From Aeromonas australiensis (lineage in GTDB: Bacteria > Pseudomonadota > Gammaproteobacteria > Enterobacterales > Aeromonadaceae): a DNA stretch of 64,000 nt. Positions within the stretch are counted from its first letter, which is position 1; each line of letters opens with the position of its first letter. This document shows, one piece after another, positions 37,804 to 48,286 of this stretch. Location of the stretch: the NCBI RefSeq assembly GCF_000819725.1, contig NZ_CDDH01000051.1, positions 62,001 to 126,000 on the forward strand, given 5' to 3'. The notes under the pieces are model-generated. The model was not told the DNA's origin. It did no database searches and was given only the letters and a program-made list of their open reading frames with translations. The translations under genes and the position numbers were made by a program.

Positions 37804-37817
37804 CTACGCTAATCGAA
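37794..37817. repeat. REP-like palindrome between tapB and tapC
   Basis: CGATTA (37796-37801) and TAATCG (37810-37815) face each other across CGCTACGC. Read on the minus strand it is preceded by GTAGGTT, giving a GTAG-headed hairpin of the kind mobilised by RAYT (TnpA-REP) enzymes. No RAYT gene is in the window. Confidence 0.55.
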
Positions 37818-37853
37818 CCTACGAAGAACCTACCAACCTACGAAGAATCTACC
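37816..37853. repeat. Tandem 19-bp repeat, two copies
   Basis: AACCTACGAAGAACCTACC at 37816-37834 is followed directly by a copy with one change (37835-37853), next to the REP-like palindrome. Confidence 0.8.
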
Positions 37854-37887
37854 AACTAATCACTGGCGACGGTTTGCGCCACGGGCA

Positions 37888-39594
37888 TTAGTTGGTGGTG
37901 ACCCGGTTGATCTCAGCCAGACTGGTGACCCCGAGCCGGGCCTTCTCCAGCCCTGAAGTGCGCAGGGTTCGCATCCCCTCTTTTTGCGCAATAGCGGCGA
38001 TTTGCAGGGAGTTGGCCCCCTGCATGATCAATTTGGCGATGTTCTCCGACATCAGCATGATTTCGTAGATGCCGACCCGCCCCTTGTAGCCGCCGGAACA
38101 CTCCTTGCAACCGACCGGTTTGAACAGCCGCAGCCCGGCCGCCAACTGCTGCTGGGTAAAGCCCAGCTCCAGCAGTTCGGCTTCCGGCACCACCTCCGGC
38201 TCCTTGCAGTGGTCACACAGTTTGCGGGCCAGCCGCTGGGCCATGATCAGGGTGACCGATGAGGCGATATTGAAGGCCGGTACCCCCATATTCATCATCC
38301 GGGTCAGGGTCTCCGCTGCGGAGTTGGTGTGCAGGGTGGAGAGCACCAGGTGACCGGTCTGGGCCGCCTTGATGGCGATCTCGGCGGTTTCCAGATCCCG
38401 TATTTCCCCCACCATCACCACATCCGGGTCTTGCCGCAAGAAGGAGCGCAGGGCGCTGGCGAAGGTGAGCCCCGCCTTGGGGTTGACCTGCACCTGATTG
38501 ACGCCGGGCAGGTTGATCTCCACCGGATCTTCGGCGGTGGAGATATTCACCTCTGTGGTGTTGAGAATATTGAGGCCGGTATATAGCGAGACCGTTTTGC
38601 CCGAGCCGGTGGGGCCGGTCACCAGGATCATCCCCTGTGGCTTGGTGAGGGCGCGCAGGTATTGCGCCTTCTGGCGGTCATCAAAGCCGAGTTGCTCGAT
38701 ATTGAGCCGCGCCGCCGAGGAGTCGAGCAGCCGGATAACGATCTTCTCCCCCCACATGGTGGGCAGGGTGTTGACCCGCATATCCATCGACTTGTTGCGC
38801 GACAACTTCAACTTGATGCGGCCATCCTGCGGCAGCCGCCGCTCGGCGATATCGAGCCGCGCCATCACCTTGAGGCGGGCGGAGAAGCGGTTGGCCAGAT
38901 TGACCGGTGGTGTGGCGATCTCATGCAAAATGCCGTCGATACGAAAGCGCACCCGGTACTTCTGCTCATAGGGCTCGAAGTGGAGGTCGGAGGCGCCGCG
39001 CTTGATGGCATCCATCAGGATCTTGTTGATGTACTTGACGATGGGAGCGTCGTCATCGGCGGTATTGACGCTCTCGTCCAGCCGGCTGTTCTCGTCGGAG
39101 ACCTCGAGATCCGAAATTTCGGATTCGTCGATATCCTCCATGCCGAGGGCGTCATTTTCGCTCTCCAGCAGTTTGCCGATGGCGGCGGTGAGCTTGTTTT
39201 CCTCCACCAGCAGCGCTTCGGTATGCAGGCCGAAGCTGAAGCCAAAGTCCTCCAGTGCCGAGACATTGGTCGGATCCGACATGGCGATATAGAGGGTGTG
39301 GCCCTGGGTATAGATGGGCAGGACGTGGTGCTTGTCGATCAGCTTTTGATTGAGGAACTTCTGCGGGATCTCGGCCAAGTCGAAGGCGGCAAGATCCAGC
39401 AGAGGTACCCCATACTCCAGCTCGCAAAAATCGGCGAGCGCCTTGCTGTCGAGGATCTCGTTTTCGATCAGAAATGTCACAAAGGGTTTGCGCTGGGCCT
39501 TGGCCTGGCTCAGATAGCGCTGGGACTCCTCTTCACTGATCAATGAAGAGGCGGCCAGGCTTAACGCCAGGCCGCTATTGGGGCTAGAGGTCAT
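37888..39594 (-). CDS. tapB: Type IV pilus assembly ATPase TapB
   Basis: A protein of 568 residues, PilB-like. The N-terminal MshEN-type domain (about 1-140) is followed by the GspE/PilB ATPase: Walker [13 protein letters not shown] near residue 330, Asp box [17 protein letters not shown], Walker [17 protein letters not shown], His box [19 protein letters not shown] zinc-binding CDHC...CKEC tetracysteine lies near residue 460-490. It powers pilus extension at the cytoplasmic base. tapA lies three bases upstream of its start. Confidence 0.96.
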   Translation of the reverse strand: MTSSPNSGLALSLAASSLISEEESQRYLSQAKAQRKPFVTFLIENEILDSKALADFCELEYGVPLLDLAAFDLAEIPQKFLNQKLIDKHHVLPIYTQGHTLYIAMSDPTNVSALEDFGFSFGLHTEALLVEENKLTAAIGKLLESENDALGMEDIDESEISDLEVSDENSRLDESVNTADDDAPIVKYINKILMDAIKRGASDLHFEPYEQKYRVRFRIDGILHEIATPPVNLANRFSARLKVMARLDIAERRLPQDGRIKLKLSRNKSMDMRVNTLPTMWGEKIVIRLLDSSAARLNIEQLGFDDRQKAQYLRALTKPQGMILVTGPTGSGKTVSLYTGLNILNTTEVNISTAEDPVEINLPGVNQVQVNPKAGLTFASALRSFLRQDPDVVMVGEIRDLETAEIAIKAAQTGHLVLSTLHTNSAAETLTRMMNMGVPAFNIASSVTLIMAQRLARKLCDHCKEPEVVPEAELLELGFTQQQLAAGLRLFKPVGCKECSGGYKGRVGIYEIMLMSENIAKLIMQGANSLQIAAIAQKEGMRTLRTSGLEKARLGVTSLAEINRVTTN

Positions 39595-39597
39595 GCG

Positions 39598-39978
39598 TTA
39601 GCAGTTTGGTACAGCCCAGTTAATTACTGAGCCACTAACTGGGCCTGTCAGAGTGCAAGTCTTTGATGCTAGGTCACCTCTGCCGGTTGCTGTAATGGTT
39701 GCGGTTCCACCAGAAACGCCACCCTCAACAGCGCTAACATTTTGTGTTGTTGTAGTTGCGCTATATGTACAGCTTGCAGCAGATGTAGATGTTTGAACGC
39801 AAACTTCCAGAGCTGTTTTACCTGCTCCAGTAGCAGATACAAGCTCTGTCATTTTTGCTTTCTCTGTATAACTCTGATACGCCGGCAGTGCTACCGCCGC
39901 CAAAATGGCCACAATTGCGACCACGATCATCAGTTCAATAAGGGTAAAACCCGATTGTTTCTTCATTTGGCTTTGCAT
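39598..39978 (-). CDS. tapA: Type IV pilin TapA
   Basis: A prepilin of 126 residues. AAGGAT lies about eight bases before the first ATG, supporting a ten-residue leader ([10 protein letters not shown]); the second ATG would give a six-residue leader. Cleavage is expected at [21 protein letters not shown], with Glu5 present. The C-terminal domain is short and Thr/Ser/Gly-rich, with cysteines near the end (KTCTL...VPNC) forming the D-loop. It is shorter than many type IVa pilins (about 145-160). Pilins are variable among strains, and this one looks like an E. coli PpdD/TapA-type subunit. Confidence 0.94.
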   Translation of the reverse strand: MQSQMKKQSGFTLIELMIVVAIVAILAAVALPAYQSYTEKAKMTELVSATGAGKTALEVCVQTSTSAASCTYSATTTTQNVSAVEGGVSGGTATITATGRGDLASKTCTLTGPVSGSVINWAVPNC

Positions 39979-40216
39979 GGAAAATATCCTTTTATCCTTG
40001 GTTCCAGTGACGCGGGCTGAAAAATAATCCGCACGTCAGCATCTTATCCGAGCTGTCAGGTGGGGCAACAGAGTTTGCCCATTTTGTTAACTACATATCA
40101 GTCATTTAACAAGAAACTTGATGCGTGTCATAAAAAAAGTAGCTTCTTATGACTCTTGGTTACCGGTGAAAGCGGGTCCGTTATCACACTCCTTTACTGC
40201 GGGAACCTGCATAAAG
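39979..40216. other. Leader and promoter region of the tap operon
   Basis: No gene is seen. A small inverted repeat GGGCAA/TTGCCC at 40063-40080 lies about 90 bases upstream of tapA. No sigma54 element with correct spacing was found. Confidence 0.5.
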
Positions 40217-40239
40217 AAAAGGCGCCCATGGCGCCTTTT
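40217..40239 (-). terminator. Intrinsic terminator after nadC
   Basis: AAAAGGCGC / GCGCCTTTT stem with a five-base loop, between the end of nadC and the tap operon. Confidence 0.8.
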
Positions 40240-40293
40240 GCAAGTTGTTGTTCCGGTTAGTCCGAGTATTTACTCAGGTCTGTGGGGTGAATC

Positions 40294-41172
<879 letters not shown>

Positions 41173-41643
41173 TTATTCCTGCAAGGGTCTGAGCAGCAAC
41201 TGCCGCTCCTTTTGAACCAGCTCCAGTCGACCGAGGGCGTTCATGCCCACCAGCACTTCATCACCACTGGCCACCGGATTGATAAAGATGGCCAGATCGT
41301 ACAAGGTCAATGGCCCCATCGCCAGCGTTTCGATGGTGCCGTTGCCGACCCGGATCGGCCCTGCGGCGGTATTGACCTGGCTGCTGCCGCGGGCGGTCAG
41401 GCCGAGCCGCTCGGCCACCCGCAGGGGGATGGTGACGCGGGTGGCACCGGTATCGAGCAGCAGTTGCACCGGTTGACCGTTGATGGCACCCTCCAGACGA
41501 TAGTGGCCGCTCTGGTCGGCCCGCAGCAGCAGTTCGCCGCTGGCGGTGACGCCCGGTTGGTTGCGGGAGTGAAAATAGAGGGTCAGCAGGCCCATCAAAG
41601 AGAGCCAGGCCAGTAACCACATCCAGCGTGCCGTTTGCTGCAT
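41173..41643 (-). CDS. Membrane-anchored retropepsin-like aspartic protease
   Basis: A protein of 156 residues. An N-terminal membrane helix (WMWLLAWLSLMGLLTLYF) precedes a single-lobe pepsin-like domain. The active-site motif LLLDTGATRVTIP is intact, and VLVGMNALGRLEL is the typical C-terminal (I/V)-L-(I/L)-G-x-N/D segment. It fits the small clan AA proteases annotated in proteobacteria (TIGR02281 type). These enzymes act as dimers. The substrate is unknown. It is the first gene of a two-gene unit with nadC. Confidence 0.85.
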   Translation of the reverse strand: MQQTARWMWLLAWLSLMGLLTLYFHSRNQPGVTASGELLLRADQSGHYRLEGAINGQPVQLLLDTGATRVTIPLRVAERLGLTARGSSQVNTAAGPIRVGNGTIETLAMGPLTLYDLAIFINPVASGDEVLVGMNALGRLELVQKERQLLLRPLQE

Positions 41644-41773
41644 AATCCATCCATATCGAGCGGAAGATGACTCAGCCTACCATACCCTTTTCCCCTGTTT
41701 CAGTGCGCCGGCGCTGGTCTGCCCGGCATCTTTCTGCACTGTCCAGCCATCTGTCAGCCAATTCGAGTAGCCG

Positions 41774-42349
41774 ATGACTCAACTCACTTCGCAACCTTGT
41801 TTCTCTATCGATGCTGCCGGCTGGTGCCAGCAGGCGCGCCGGGTGCCTTCTCCCCATCACAACCAACGGGCAGCGCCGGATGATATCTCCCTGCTGGTGG
41901 TGCATGGCATCAGCCTGCCGCCGGGAGAGTTTGGCGGCCCCTTTATCGACGATCTCTTTATGGGGCGACTCGACCCGGATGCTCACCCCTATTTTGCCGC
42001 TATCCATCAATTGCGAGTCTCGGCCCACTGCCTGATCCGCCGTGATGGCGAGCTGGTGCAGTATGTGCCGTTCGGCGCGCGCGCCTGGCATGCCGGTGTC
42101 TCGAGTTGGCAGGGGAGGGAGGCATGCAACGATTTTTCCATCGGTATCGAGCTGGAAGGGACCGACGAGACCCCCTATACCGAGGCCCAGTACCGGGTGT
42201 TGGCAGGGCTCACCCGAGCCATCTCGGTGCGCTACCCGGCGATTACCCACGAAAAAATTGTCGGTCATTGCGATATCGCACCAGGGCGCAAGACGGATCC
42301 GGGTGCCAGTTTTCAGTGGGATTACTACCGGCAACTACTCAACAGCTAA
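41774..42349 (+). CDS. ampD: 1,6-anhydro-MurNAc-L-alanine amidase AmpD
   Basis: A cytoplasmic amidase of 191 residues. Zinc ligands are in LLVVHGISLP (His near 37) and near the end in the HEKIVGHCDIAPGRKTDPG segment (His and Asp). The catalytic Glu lies in the IGIELEGTDETPY segment. It recycles muropeptides. Loss of AmpD raises AmpC-type beta-lactamase expression, relevant to Aeromonas. The usual ampE partner does not follow; pdhR is next. Confidence 0.94.
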   Translation: MTQLTSQPCFSIDAAGWCQQARRVPSPHHNQRAAPDDISLLVVHGISLPPGEFGGPFIDDLFMGRLDPDAHPYFAAIHQLRVSAHCLIRRDGELVQYVPFGARAWHAGVSSWQGREACNDFSIGIELEGTDETPYTEAQYRVLAGLTRAISVRYPAITHEKIVGHCDIAPGRKTDPGASFQWDYYRQLLNS

Positions 42350-42438
42350 AGTAAATGCTCAAATTTAGTTTGGGTTTTAAAATCAATGGCTTGCAGATCT
42401 GGCAGGCCATTGTTGTCTCTGGTTGCGCAAATGTTATT

Positions 42439-42454
42439 TGTGAGCGCAGTCAAG
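42439..42454. promoter_or_regulatory. CRP-like site upstream of pdhR
   Basis: TGTGA, GCGCAG, TCAAG match the TGTGA-N6-TCACA consensus at eight of ten defined positions. It lies three bases before the first PdhR-like palindrome. E. coli pdhR is CRP-activated. Confidence 0.45.
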
Positions 42455-42457
42455 AAT

Positions 42458-42472
42458 ATTGGTCAGACCATT
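42458..42472. promoter_or_regulatory. PdhR-type operator 1
   Basis: ATTGGTCAGACCATT fits the PdhR pattern ATTGGT-N3-ACCAAT with one changed position. It lies about 155 bases before the pdhR ATG. Confidence 0.65.
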
Positions 42473-42595
42473 TTCTATGAGCTAAATCATGTTTCCCCTG
42501 CTTTACCCCTTAAGTGGTGGGGTTGATTCTTGACTCAGATCATCTTTTGAGTGGACTTTTCAAAAGCCCTCTGCTAATTTTCGCCCCATCCATGA

Positions 42596-42612
42596 AATTG
42601 GTAATACCAATT
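42596..42612. promoter_or_regulatory. PdhR operator 2 (perfect palindrome)
   Basis: AATTGGTAATACCAATT is a perfect 7-3-7 palindrome that contains the ATTGGT-N3-ACCAAT PdhR consensus. It ends 15 bases before the pdhR start, placed for autorepression of the operon. Confidence 0.85.
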
Positions 42613-42627
42613 TAACAAAGTAGCCTC

Positions 42628-43392
42628 ATGCCCTATCGCAAGATTACGCAACCCAAGTTGGCCGACTCCATTGTCGCCGAGCTGGAACAGATGATTCTGG
42701 AAGGCAGCCTGCAGCCGGGGCAGAAATTGCCGCCCGAGCGGGAACTCGCCATCCAGTTTCAGGTATCGCGCCCCTCTTTGCGCGAAGCCATCCAGCGGCT
42801 GGAAGCGCGCGGGTTGCTTTATCGCCGTCAGGGCGGCGGCACTTATGTGCAGAATGCCCTGAGCAAGGGGATCGCCGATCCCCTGTTCGAACTGCTCAGT
42901 ACCCACCCGGAAGCCCAGTATGACCTGCTGGAGTTTCGCCACGCGCTGGAAGGCATCTGTGCCTACTACGCGGCCTTGCGGGGAACCGGGTCTGACTTCG
43001 AGCGCATTCGTCAGGTGCAAACCACTATCGAAGAGGCGGGCCAGTCCGGTTCGCTGGTGGCCGAATCGGCAGCCGTGACCCAGTTTTATCTGGCGGTGGC
43101 CGAGGCCTCCCACAACGTGGTGCTGCTGCACCTGCTGCGGGCCATGAGCCCGATGCTCGAGCAGAACATTCTGCAAAATAACGAGATTTTGAATCGCCGC
43201 CCGGGAGTTGTCGCCAAGATACGTCGCCATCGCGCGAACCTTATCGAGGCTATTCTTTCGGGGGCTCCGGAGCGGGCCAGAACTGCTTGTCATGAGCATC
43301 TGGCCTTTATCGAGGACACCTTGTTGGATATGCAGAGGGAAGACAGCCGGATCCAGCGATCCATGCGTCGGATCCGTCAGCAGGAAAACTAA
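42628..43392 (+). CDS. pdhR: Pyruvate dehydrogenase complex repressor PdhR (GntR/FadR family)
   Basis: A regulator of 254 residues. The N-terminal winged helix-turn-helix (about 10-75) has [20 protein letters not shown] and [24 protein letters not shown] split over the usual GntR signature. The C-terminal FCD domain (about 95-235) binds pyruvate. It represses pdhR-aceEF and related respiratory genes when pyruvate is low. Matching palindromes lie directly upstream. It sits 79 bases before aceE. Confidence 0.95.
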   Translation: MPYRKITQPKLADSIVAELEQMILEGSLQPGQKLPPERELAIQFQVSRPSLREAIQRLEARGLLYRRQGGGTYVQNALSKGIADPLFELLSTHPEAQYDLLEFRHALEGICAYYAALRGTGSDFERIRQVQTTIEEAGQSGSLVAESAAVTQFYLAVAEASHNVVLLHLLRAMSPMLEQNILQNNEILNRRPGVVAKIRRHRANLIEAILSGAPERARTACHEHLAFIEDTLLDMQREDSRIQRSMRRIRQQEN

Positions 43393-43471
43393 TCCCACAA
43401 GGCTCTATTGTCGAATGCTTGCGCCCTTCGCCGTGCAATGCCGTGCAATCACAACAACATAGGAACCAGCC

Positions 43472-46132
43472 ATGTCTGATATCCTGAAGAACGATGTGGA
43501 CCCGATAGAAACGCTGGAGTGGCTTGCCTCTCTGGAATCCCTGCTGCGTGAAGAGGGCCCGCAACGCGCTCAGTTCATCCTTGAACAGTTGGCCGAGAAA
43601 GCCCGCGTAAGCGGTGTGGACGTGGCTGCCAAGGCAAATCGCGATTACATCAACACCATCCCGTCCAGCGAAGAGCCGGACTACCCGGGCGATCTGGAGA
43701 TGGAGCGCCGCATTCGCGCCATTATCCGCTGGAACGCCATGATGATCGTGTTGCGCGCCTCCAAGAAAGACCTGGACCTGGGTGGTCACATGTCTTCCTT
43801 CGCCTCTTCCGCGACCATCTACGAAGTCTGCTTCAACCACTTCTTCCGTGCTCGCAACGAGAAGGATGGTGGCGATCTGGTCTACTTCCAGGGTCACATC
43901 TCCCCGGGTATCTACGCCCGTGCGTTTGCTGAAGGTCGCCTGACCGAAGAGCAGCTGGACAACTTCCGTCAGGAAGTGGACGGCAAGGGTATCCCTTCCT
44001 ATCCGCACCCGAAACTGATGCCGGACTTCTGGCAGTTCCCGACCGTATCCATGGGGCTGGGCCCCATCGCCGCCATCTATCAGGCTCGCTTCCTGAAGTA
44101 CCTGACCGACCGTGGTATCAAGGATTGCTCCGAGCAGACCGTTTACGCCTTCTTGGGTGATGGCGAGATGGACGAGCCGGAAGCCAAGGGTGCCCTGACC
44201 GTTGCCGTGCGTGAAAAGCTCGACAACCTGGTGTTCGTGGTTAACTGCAACCTGCAGCGTCTGGATGGTCCGGTTGTCGGTAACGGCAAGGTCATCAACG
44301 AGCTGGAAGGCCTGTTCGCTGGCGCCGGTTGGGATGTCACCAAGGTTATCTGGGGTCGCAAGTGGGATGAGCTGCTGAAGAAAGACACTTCCGGCAAGCT
44401 GATCCAGCTGATGAACGAGACCGTGGACGGTGACTACCAGACCATGAAGTCCCGCGACGGTGGCTACATCCGCGAGCACTTCTTCAACCGTTATCCGGAA
44501 ACTGCCGCGCTGGTCAAAGACATGACCGACGAGGAGATCTTCGCTCTGAACCGCGGTGGCCACGATCCTCGCAAACTGTTCGCTGCATTCAACAAGGCGA
44601 CCCAGACCAAGGGCAAGCCGACCGTTATTCTGGCCAAGACCATCAAGGGTTACGGCATGGGTGAAGCGGCTGAAGGCAAGAACATCGCTCACCAGGTCAA
44701 GAAGATGGAGCTGGACTCCGTGCGTCACCTGCGTGACCGCTTCAACCTGCCGGTGGCCGACGAGCAGCTGGCCGATCTGCCTTACCTGAAGATCGAAGCC
44801 GGTTCTGCCGAGCACAAATACCTGCACGACCGCCGCACTGCCCTGAAAGGCTATGTGCCGACCCGTCTGCGCGAAAGCACCACCAAGCTGGAAATCCCGG
44901 CGCTGGATGCCTTCGGCCCGCTGCTGGGTGAGCAGGCGCGCGAAATCTCCACCACCATGGCGTTCGTGCGTTCCCTGAACGTGATGCTGAAAGACAAGTC
45001 CATCGGCAAGCGCATCGTTCCGATCCTCGCTGACGAAGCCCGTACCTTCGGTATGGAAGGTCTGTTCCGCCAGATCGGTATCTACAGCCCGCACGGTCAG
45101 CAGTACACCCCGCAAGACCGCGACATCGTCTCCTACTACAAGGAAGACAAGCAGGGTCAGGTTCTGCAAGACGGTATCAACGAGCTGGGCGCCATGTCCT
45201 CCTGGCTGGCTGCTGCGACCTCTTACAGCACCAACGACTGCCCGATGATCCCGTTCTACATCTACTACTCCATGTTCGGCTTCCAGCGGATCGGCGACAT
45301 GGCGTGGGCAGCCGGTGACCAGCAAGCCCGTGGCTTCCTGCTGGGTGCGACCTCCGGTCGTACCACTCTTAACGGCGAAGGTCTGCAGCACGAAGATGGT
45401 CACAGCCACATCCTGGCGAACACCATCCCGAACTGCATCTCCTACGACCCGTCCTACGCCTATGAAGTGGCGGTGATCGTACAGGACGGCCTACGCCGCA
45501 TGTACGGTGAGAACCCGGAGAACGTGTTCTACTACATCACCACTCTCAATGAAAATTATGCGATGCCAGCCATGCCGGAAGGCGCCGAGGAAGGCATCCG
45601 CAAGGGTATCTACAAGCTGGAATCCGTCGCCGGTGCCAAGGCGAAAGTTCAGCTGCTGGGTTGTGGCTCCATCCTGGGTCACGTGCGCAAGGCTGCCCAG
45701 ATCCTGGCCAGCGAGTATGGCATCGGTTCCGATGTATTCAGCGTCACCTCCTTCAACGAGCTGGCTCGTGACGGTCAGGACGCGGATCGCTGGAACATGC
45801 TGCACCCGACTGCCGAAGCTCGCGTACCGTACATCGCTCAGGTACTGGGTTCTGAAGCCACCATCGCTGCGACCGACTATATGAAGTCCTTCGCCGATCA
45901 GGTTCGCGCCTTCGTTCCGACCGAGAACTACCGCGTGCTGGGTACCGACGGTTACGGCCGTTCCGACAGCCGTGCCAACCTGCGTCGTCACTTCGAAGTG
46001 AACGAGTTCTACGTGGTGGTTGCTGCCCTGACCGAACTGGCCAAGCGCGGCGAGGTAGACAAGCAGGTTGTGGCCGACGCCATCGCCAAGTACGGCATCG
46101 ATGCCGACAAGGTCAACCCGCTGTACGCGTAA
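43472..46132 (+). CDS. aceE: Pyruvate dehydrogenase E1 component
   Basis: A homodimeric-type E1 of 886 residues (887 in E. coli). The thiamine diphosphate motif starts at FLGDGEMDEPEAKGAL near residue 228 and ends in VVNCNLQ. LADEARTFGMEGLFRQIGIY near residue 520 and GEGLQHEDGHS near residue 637 are conserved active-site loops. It decarboxylates pyruvate and acetylates the E2 lipoyl groups. AGGA precedes the ATG. A strong hairpin lies between it and aceF. Confidence 0.97.
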   Translation: MSDILKNDVDPIETLEWLASLESLLREEGPQRAQFILEQLAEKARVSGVDVAAKANRDYINTIPSSEEPDYPGDLEMERRIRAIIRWNAMMIVLRASKKDLDLGGHMSSFASSATIYEVCFNHFFRARNEKDGGDLVYFQGHISPGIYARAFAEGRLTEEQLDNFRQEVDGKGIPSYPHPKLMPDFWQFPTVSMGLGPIAAIYQARFLKYLTDRGIKDCSEQTVYAFLGDGEMDEPEAKGALTVAVREKLDNLVFVVNCNLQRLDGPVVGNGKVINELEGLFAGAGWDVTKVIWGRKWDELLKKDTSGKLIQLMNETVDGDYQTMKSRDGGYIREHFFNRYPETAALVKDMTDEEIFALNRGGHDPRKLFAAFNKATQTKGKPTVILAKTIKGYGMGEAAEGKNIAHQVKKMELDSVRHLRDRFNLPVADEQLADLPYLKIEAGSAEHKYLHDRRTALKGYVPTRLRESTTKLEIPALDAFGPLLGEQAREISTTMAFVRSLNVMLKDKSIGKRIVPILADEARTFGMEGLFRQIGIYSPHGQQYTPQDRDIVSYYKEDKQGQVLQDGINELGAMSSWLAAATSYSTNDCPMIPFYIYYSMFGFQRIGDMAWAAGDQQARGFLLGATSGRTTLNGEGLQHEDGHSHILANTIPNCISYDPSYAYEVAVIVQDGLRRMYGENPENVFYYITTLNENYAMPAMPEGAEEGIRKGIYKLESVAGAKAKVQLLGCGSILGHVRKAAQILASEYGIGSDVFSVTSFNELARDGQDADRWNMLHPTAEARVPYIAQVLGSEATIAATDYMKSFADQVRAFVPTENYRVLGTDGYGRSDSRANLRRHFEVNEFYVVVAALTELAKRGEVDKQVVADAIAKYGIDADKVNPLYA

Positions 46133-46140
46133 GTGGATCA

Positions 46141-46169
46141 AGGGTCGCGCCGTATGACGGCGCGACCCT
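46141..46169 (+). other. Stable hairpin between aceE and aceF
   Basis: A perfect 13-bp stem (AGGGTCGCGCCGT / ACGGCGCGACCCT) with a three-base loop, seven bases... directly after aceE and without a T-run. It is more likely an mRNA stabiliser or processing site than a terminator. Confidence 0.7.
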
Positions 46170-46251
46170 GCCAGGATTTAAAACGGTTAACGCGAGATGT
46201 GCGTGGCGGCATCAGCCAGTCACGCGGATCGACGCAAGAGGATAAAGCACA

Positions 46252-48138
46252 ATGTCCAAACAGATTATGGTGCCGGATATCGGCGCCGATGAAGTTGAAG
46301 TCACCGAGATCATGGTGGCCGTGGGTGACAAGGTCGAGCTGGACCAGTCCATCATCGCGGTAGAAGGCGACAAGGCCTCCATGGAAGTGCCGGCCCCGTC
46401 CGCCGGTATCGTCAAAGAGATCCTGATCAAGGTGGGCGACAAGGTTGCCACCGGTTCCCAGATCATGATCTTCGAAGCCGAAGGCGCTGCCGCCCCTGCT
46501 GAAGTGGCTGCACCGGTTGCTGCTGCTCCGGCCGCCGCACCTGCCGCTGCCGCGCGCAAAGATGTGCACGTACCGGACATCGGTGACGACGAAGTGGACG
46601 TGACTGAAATCATGGTTGCCGTGGGCGACATGGTAGAAGCCGACCAATCCATCATCGCCGTGGAAGGTGACAAGGCCTCCATGGAAGTGCCGGCACCGTT
46701 CGCCGGTCGCGTGGTCGAGATCAAGGTTGCCGCTGGCGCCAAGGTCTCTACCGGTTCTCTGGTGATGGTATTTGAAGTGGCTGGCGCTGCGCCTGCTGCC
46801 GTTGCTGCTCCGGCCCAAGCTGCCGCGCCGGTGGCTGCCGCCCCGGTTGCCGCCGCTGCCAAAGAGGTCAACGTACCGGATATCGGTGGTGACGAAGTGG
46901 AAGTCACCGAGATCATGGTTGCCGTGGGTGACAAGGTTGAAGCCGACCAGTCCCTGATCGCCGTGGAAGGTGACAAGGCCTCCATGGAAGTGCCTGCGCC
47001 GTTCGCCGGTGTGGTCAAAGAGATCAAGGTGAAGGCGGGTGACAAGGTCTCCACCGGTTCCCTGATCATGGTATTCGAAGTGGCTGGTGCTGCCCCTGCC
47101 GCCGCGCCGGTTGCTCAAGCTGCCGCGCCGGTCGCCGCTGCCCCTGTGGCTGCTGCTCCGGCTCCGGTTGCCCAGGCTGCTGCCGCTGCGACCGATTTCG
47201 TTGCCAACGACGCTTACGTACACGCCTCTCCGGCAGTACGCCGTCTGGCGCGCGAGTTTGGCGTCAACCTGGCCAAGGTGAAAGCCTCCGGTCGCAAGGG
47301 CCGCATCGTCAAAGAAGACGTGCAAGCCTACGTGAAGGATGCCATCAAGCGCGCCGAGTCCGCTCCGGCTGCTGGCACCGGTACAGGCAACGGTATGAGT
47401 GTTCTGCCGTGGCCGAAGGTAGACTTCAGCAAGTTTGGTGATGTGGAAGAAGTCGAGCTGACCCGCATCCAGAAGATCTCCGGCCCGAACCTGCACCGCA
47501 ACTGGGTCATGATCCCTCATGTCACCCAGTTCGACGAAGCCGATACCACCGAGCTGGAAGCGTTCCGCAAAGAGCAGAACGCCATGCTCGAGAAGCAGAA
47601 GGCTGACGTGAAGATCACCCCGCTGGTGTTCATCCTGAAAGCCGCCGCCAAGGCGCTGGAAGCTCACCCGCGCTTCTGCAGCTCCCTGTCCGAAGATGGC
47701 AGCAAGCTGATCATGAAGAAGTACATCCACATCGGTGTGGCGGTGGATACCCCCAACGGTCTGGTTGTGCCCGTGGTGCGCGATGTTAACAAGAAGGGCA
47801 TCATGGAGCTGTCTCGCGATCTGGCCGAGATCTCCAAGAAGGCCCGTGCCGGCAAGCTGACCGCTGCCGACATGCAGGGCGGTTGCTTCACCATCTCCAG
47901 CCTGGGTGGCATCGGCGGTACCAGCTTTACCCCGATCGTCAACGCGCCGGAAGTGGCCATCCTCGGTGTTTCCAAGTCCGAGATGAAGCCGAAGTGGAAC
48001 GGCAAAGAGTTCGCGCCGCGCCTGATGCTGCCGCTGGCTCTGAGCTACGACCACCGGGTGATCGATGGTGCCGATGGGGCTCGCTTCATCACCACCATGA
48101 ACGGCGTGCTGTCCGACATTCGTCGACTGGTCCTGTAA
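46252..48138 (+). CDS. aceF: Pyruvate dehydrogenase E2, dihydrolipoamide acetyltransferase
   Basis: A protein of 628 residues with three lipoyl domains, whose lipoylated lysines in [10 protein letters not shown] are at about 41, 141 and 242. Ala/Pro-rich flexible linkers join them. A peripheral subunit-binding domain follows ([20 protein letters not shown], about 325-360), then the catalytic domain with [15 protein letters not shown] near the end, which carries the H-x3-D-G active site. E2 forms the core of the complex and transfers acetyl to CoA. The first three domains are nearly identical at the DNA level over long stretches. Confidence 0.97.
   Translation: MSKQIMVPDIGADEVEVTEIMVAVGDKVELDQSIIAVEGDKASMEVPAPSAGIVKEILIKVGDKVATGSQIMIFEAEGAAAPAEVAAPVAAAPAAAPAAAARKDVHVPDIGDDEVDVTEIMVAVGDMVEADQSIIAVEGDKASMEVPAPFAGRVVEIKVAAGAKVSTGSLVMVFEVAGAAPAAVAAPAQAAAPVAAAPVAAAAKEVNVPDIGGDEVEVTEIMVAVGDKVEADQSLIAVEGDKASMEVPAPFAGVVKEIKVKAGDKVSTGSLIMVFEVAGAAPAAAPVAQAAAPVAAAPVAAAPAPVAQAAAAATDFVANDAYVHASPAVRRLAREFGVNLAKVKASGRKGRIVKEDVQAYVKDAIKRAESAPAAGTGTGNGMSVLPWPKVDFSKFGDVEEVELTRIQKISGPNLHRNWVMIPHVTQFDEADTTELEAFRKEQNAMLEKQKADVKITPLVFILKAAAKALEAHPRFCSSLSEDGSKLIMKKYIHIGVAVDTPNGLVVPVVRDVNKKGIMELSRDLAEISKKARAGKLTAADMQGGCFTISSLGGIGGTSFTPIVNAPEVAILGVSKSEMKPKWNGKEFAPRLMLPLALSYDHRVIDGADGARFITTMNGVLSDIRRLVL
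46359..46999 (+). repeat. Three in-gene repeats of the lipoyl coding segment
   Basis: Near-identical blocks around GACAAGGCCTCCATGGAAGT recur about every 300 bases (near 46369, 46669, 46972), one per lipoyl domain. Such repeats can gain or lose a domain by recombination. Confidence 0.85.
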
Positions 48139-48143
48139 GTGAG

Positions 48144-48170
48144 AGGGCGGGCCCAGAGCCTGCCCTTTTT
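48144..48170 (+). terminator. Intrinsic terminator between aceF and lpdA
   Basis: AGGGCGGGC / GCCTGCCCT stem (one G-T pair) with a five-base loop and a T-run. It implies that lpdA also has its own promoter, as in E. coli where Lpd serves several complexes. Confidence 0.75.
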
Positions 48171-48286
48171 ACTTCTCATTTCATTAACATGATCGTAAAC
48201 TTGCCCCGTTTTTTTCACGGCTGCAGCCACCCGTTTTGGTATAAGACTGCGCTGTCCGGGGATATAAGAACGACAAAGAGGTCATG

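Larger units (their letters stand above)
42350..42595. other. Regulatory region between ampD and pdhR
   Basis: No gene. It contains a CRP-like site and a PdhR-type palindrome, each listed separately; a second palindrome lies just after it. Confidence 0.6.

Noticed and set aside
40060-40080. Possible sigma54 promoter for tapA (TGGGCA...TTGCCC on the minus strand)
   Set aside because: The GG and GC doublets are 11 bases apart, one more than required; the pattern is better explained as a small inverted repeat.
43307-45409. 700-codon open frame antisense to aceE
   Set aside because: Shadow of the conserved E1 gene.
46138-48054. 638-codon open frame antisense to aceF, Gly/Ser/Arg-repeat rich
   Set aside because: The apparent repeats are the reverse complement of the lipoyl domains and Ala/Pro linkers.
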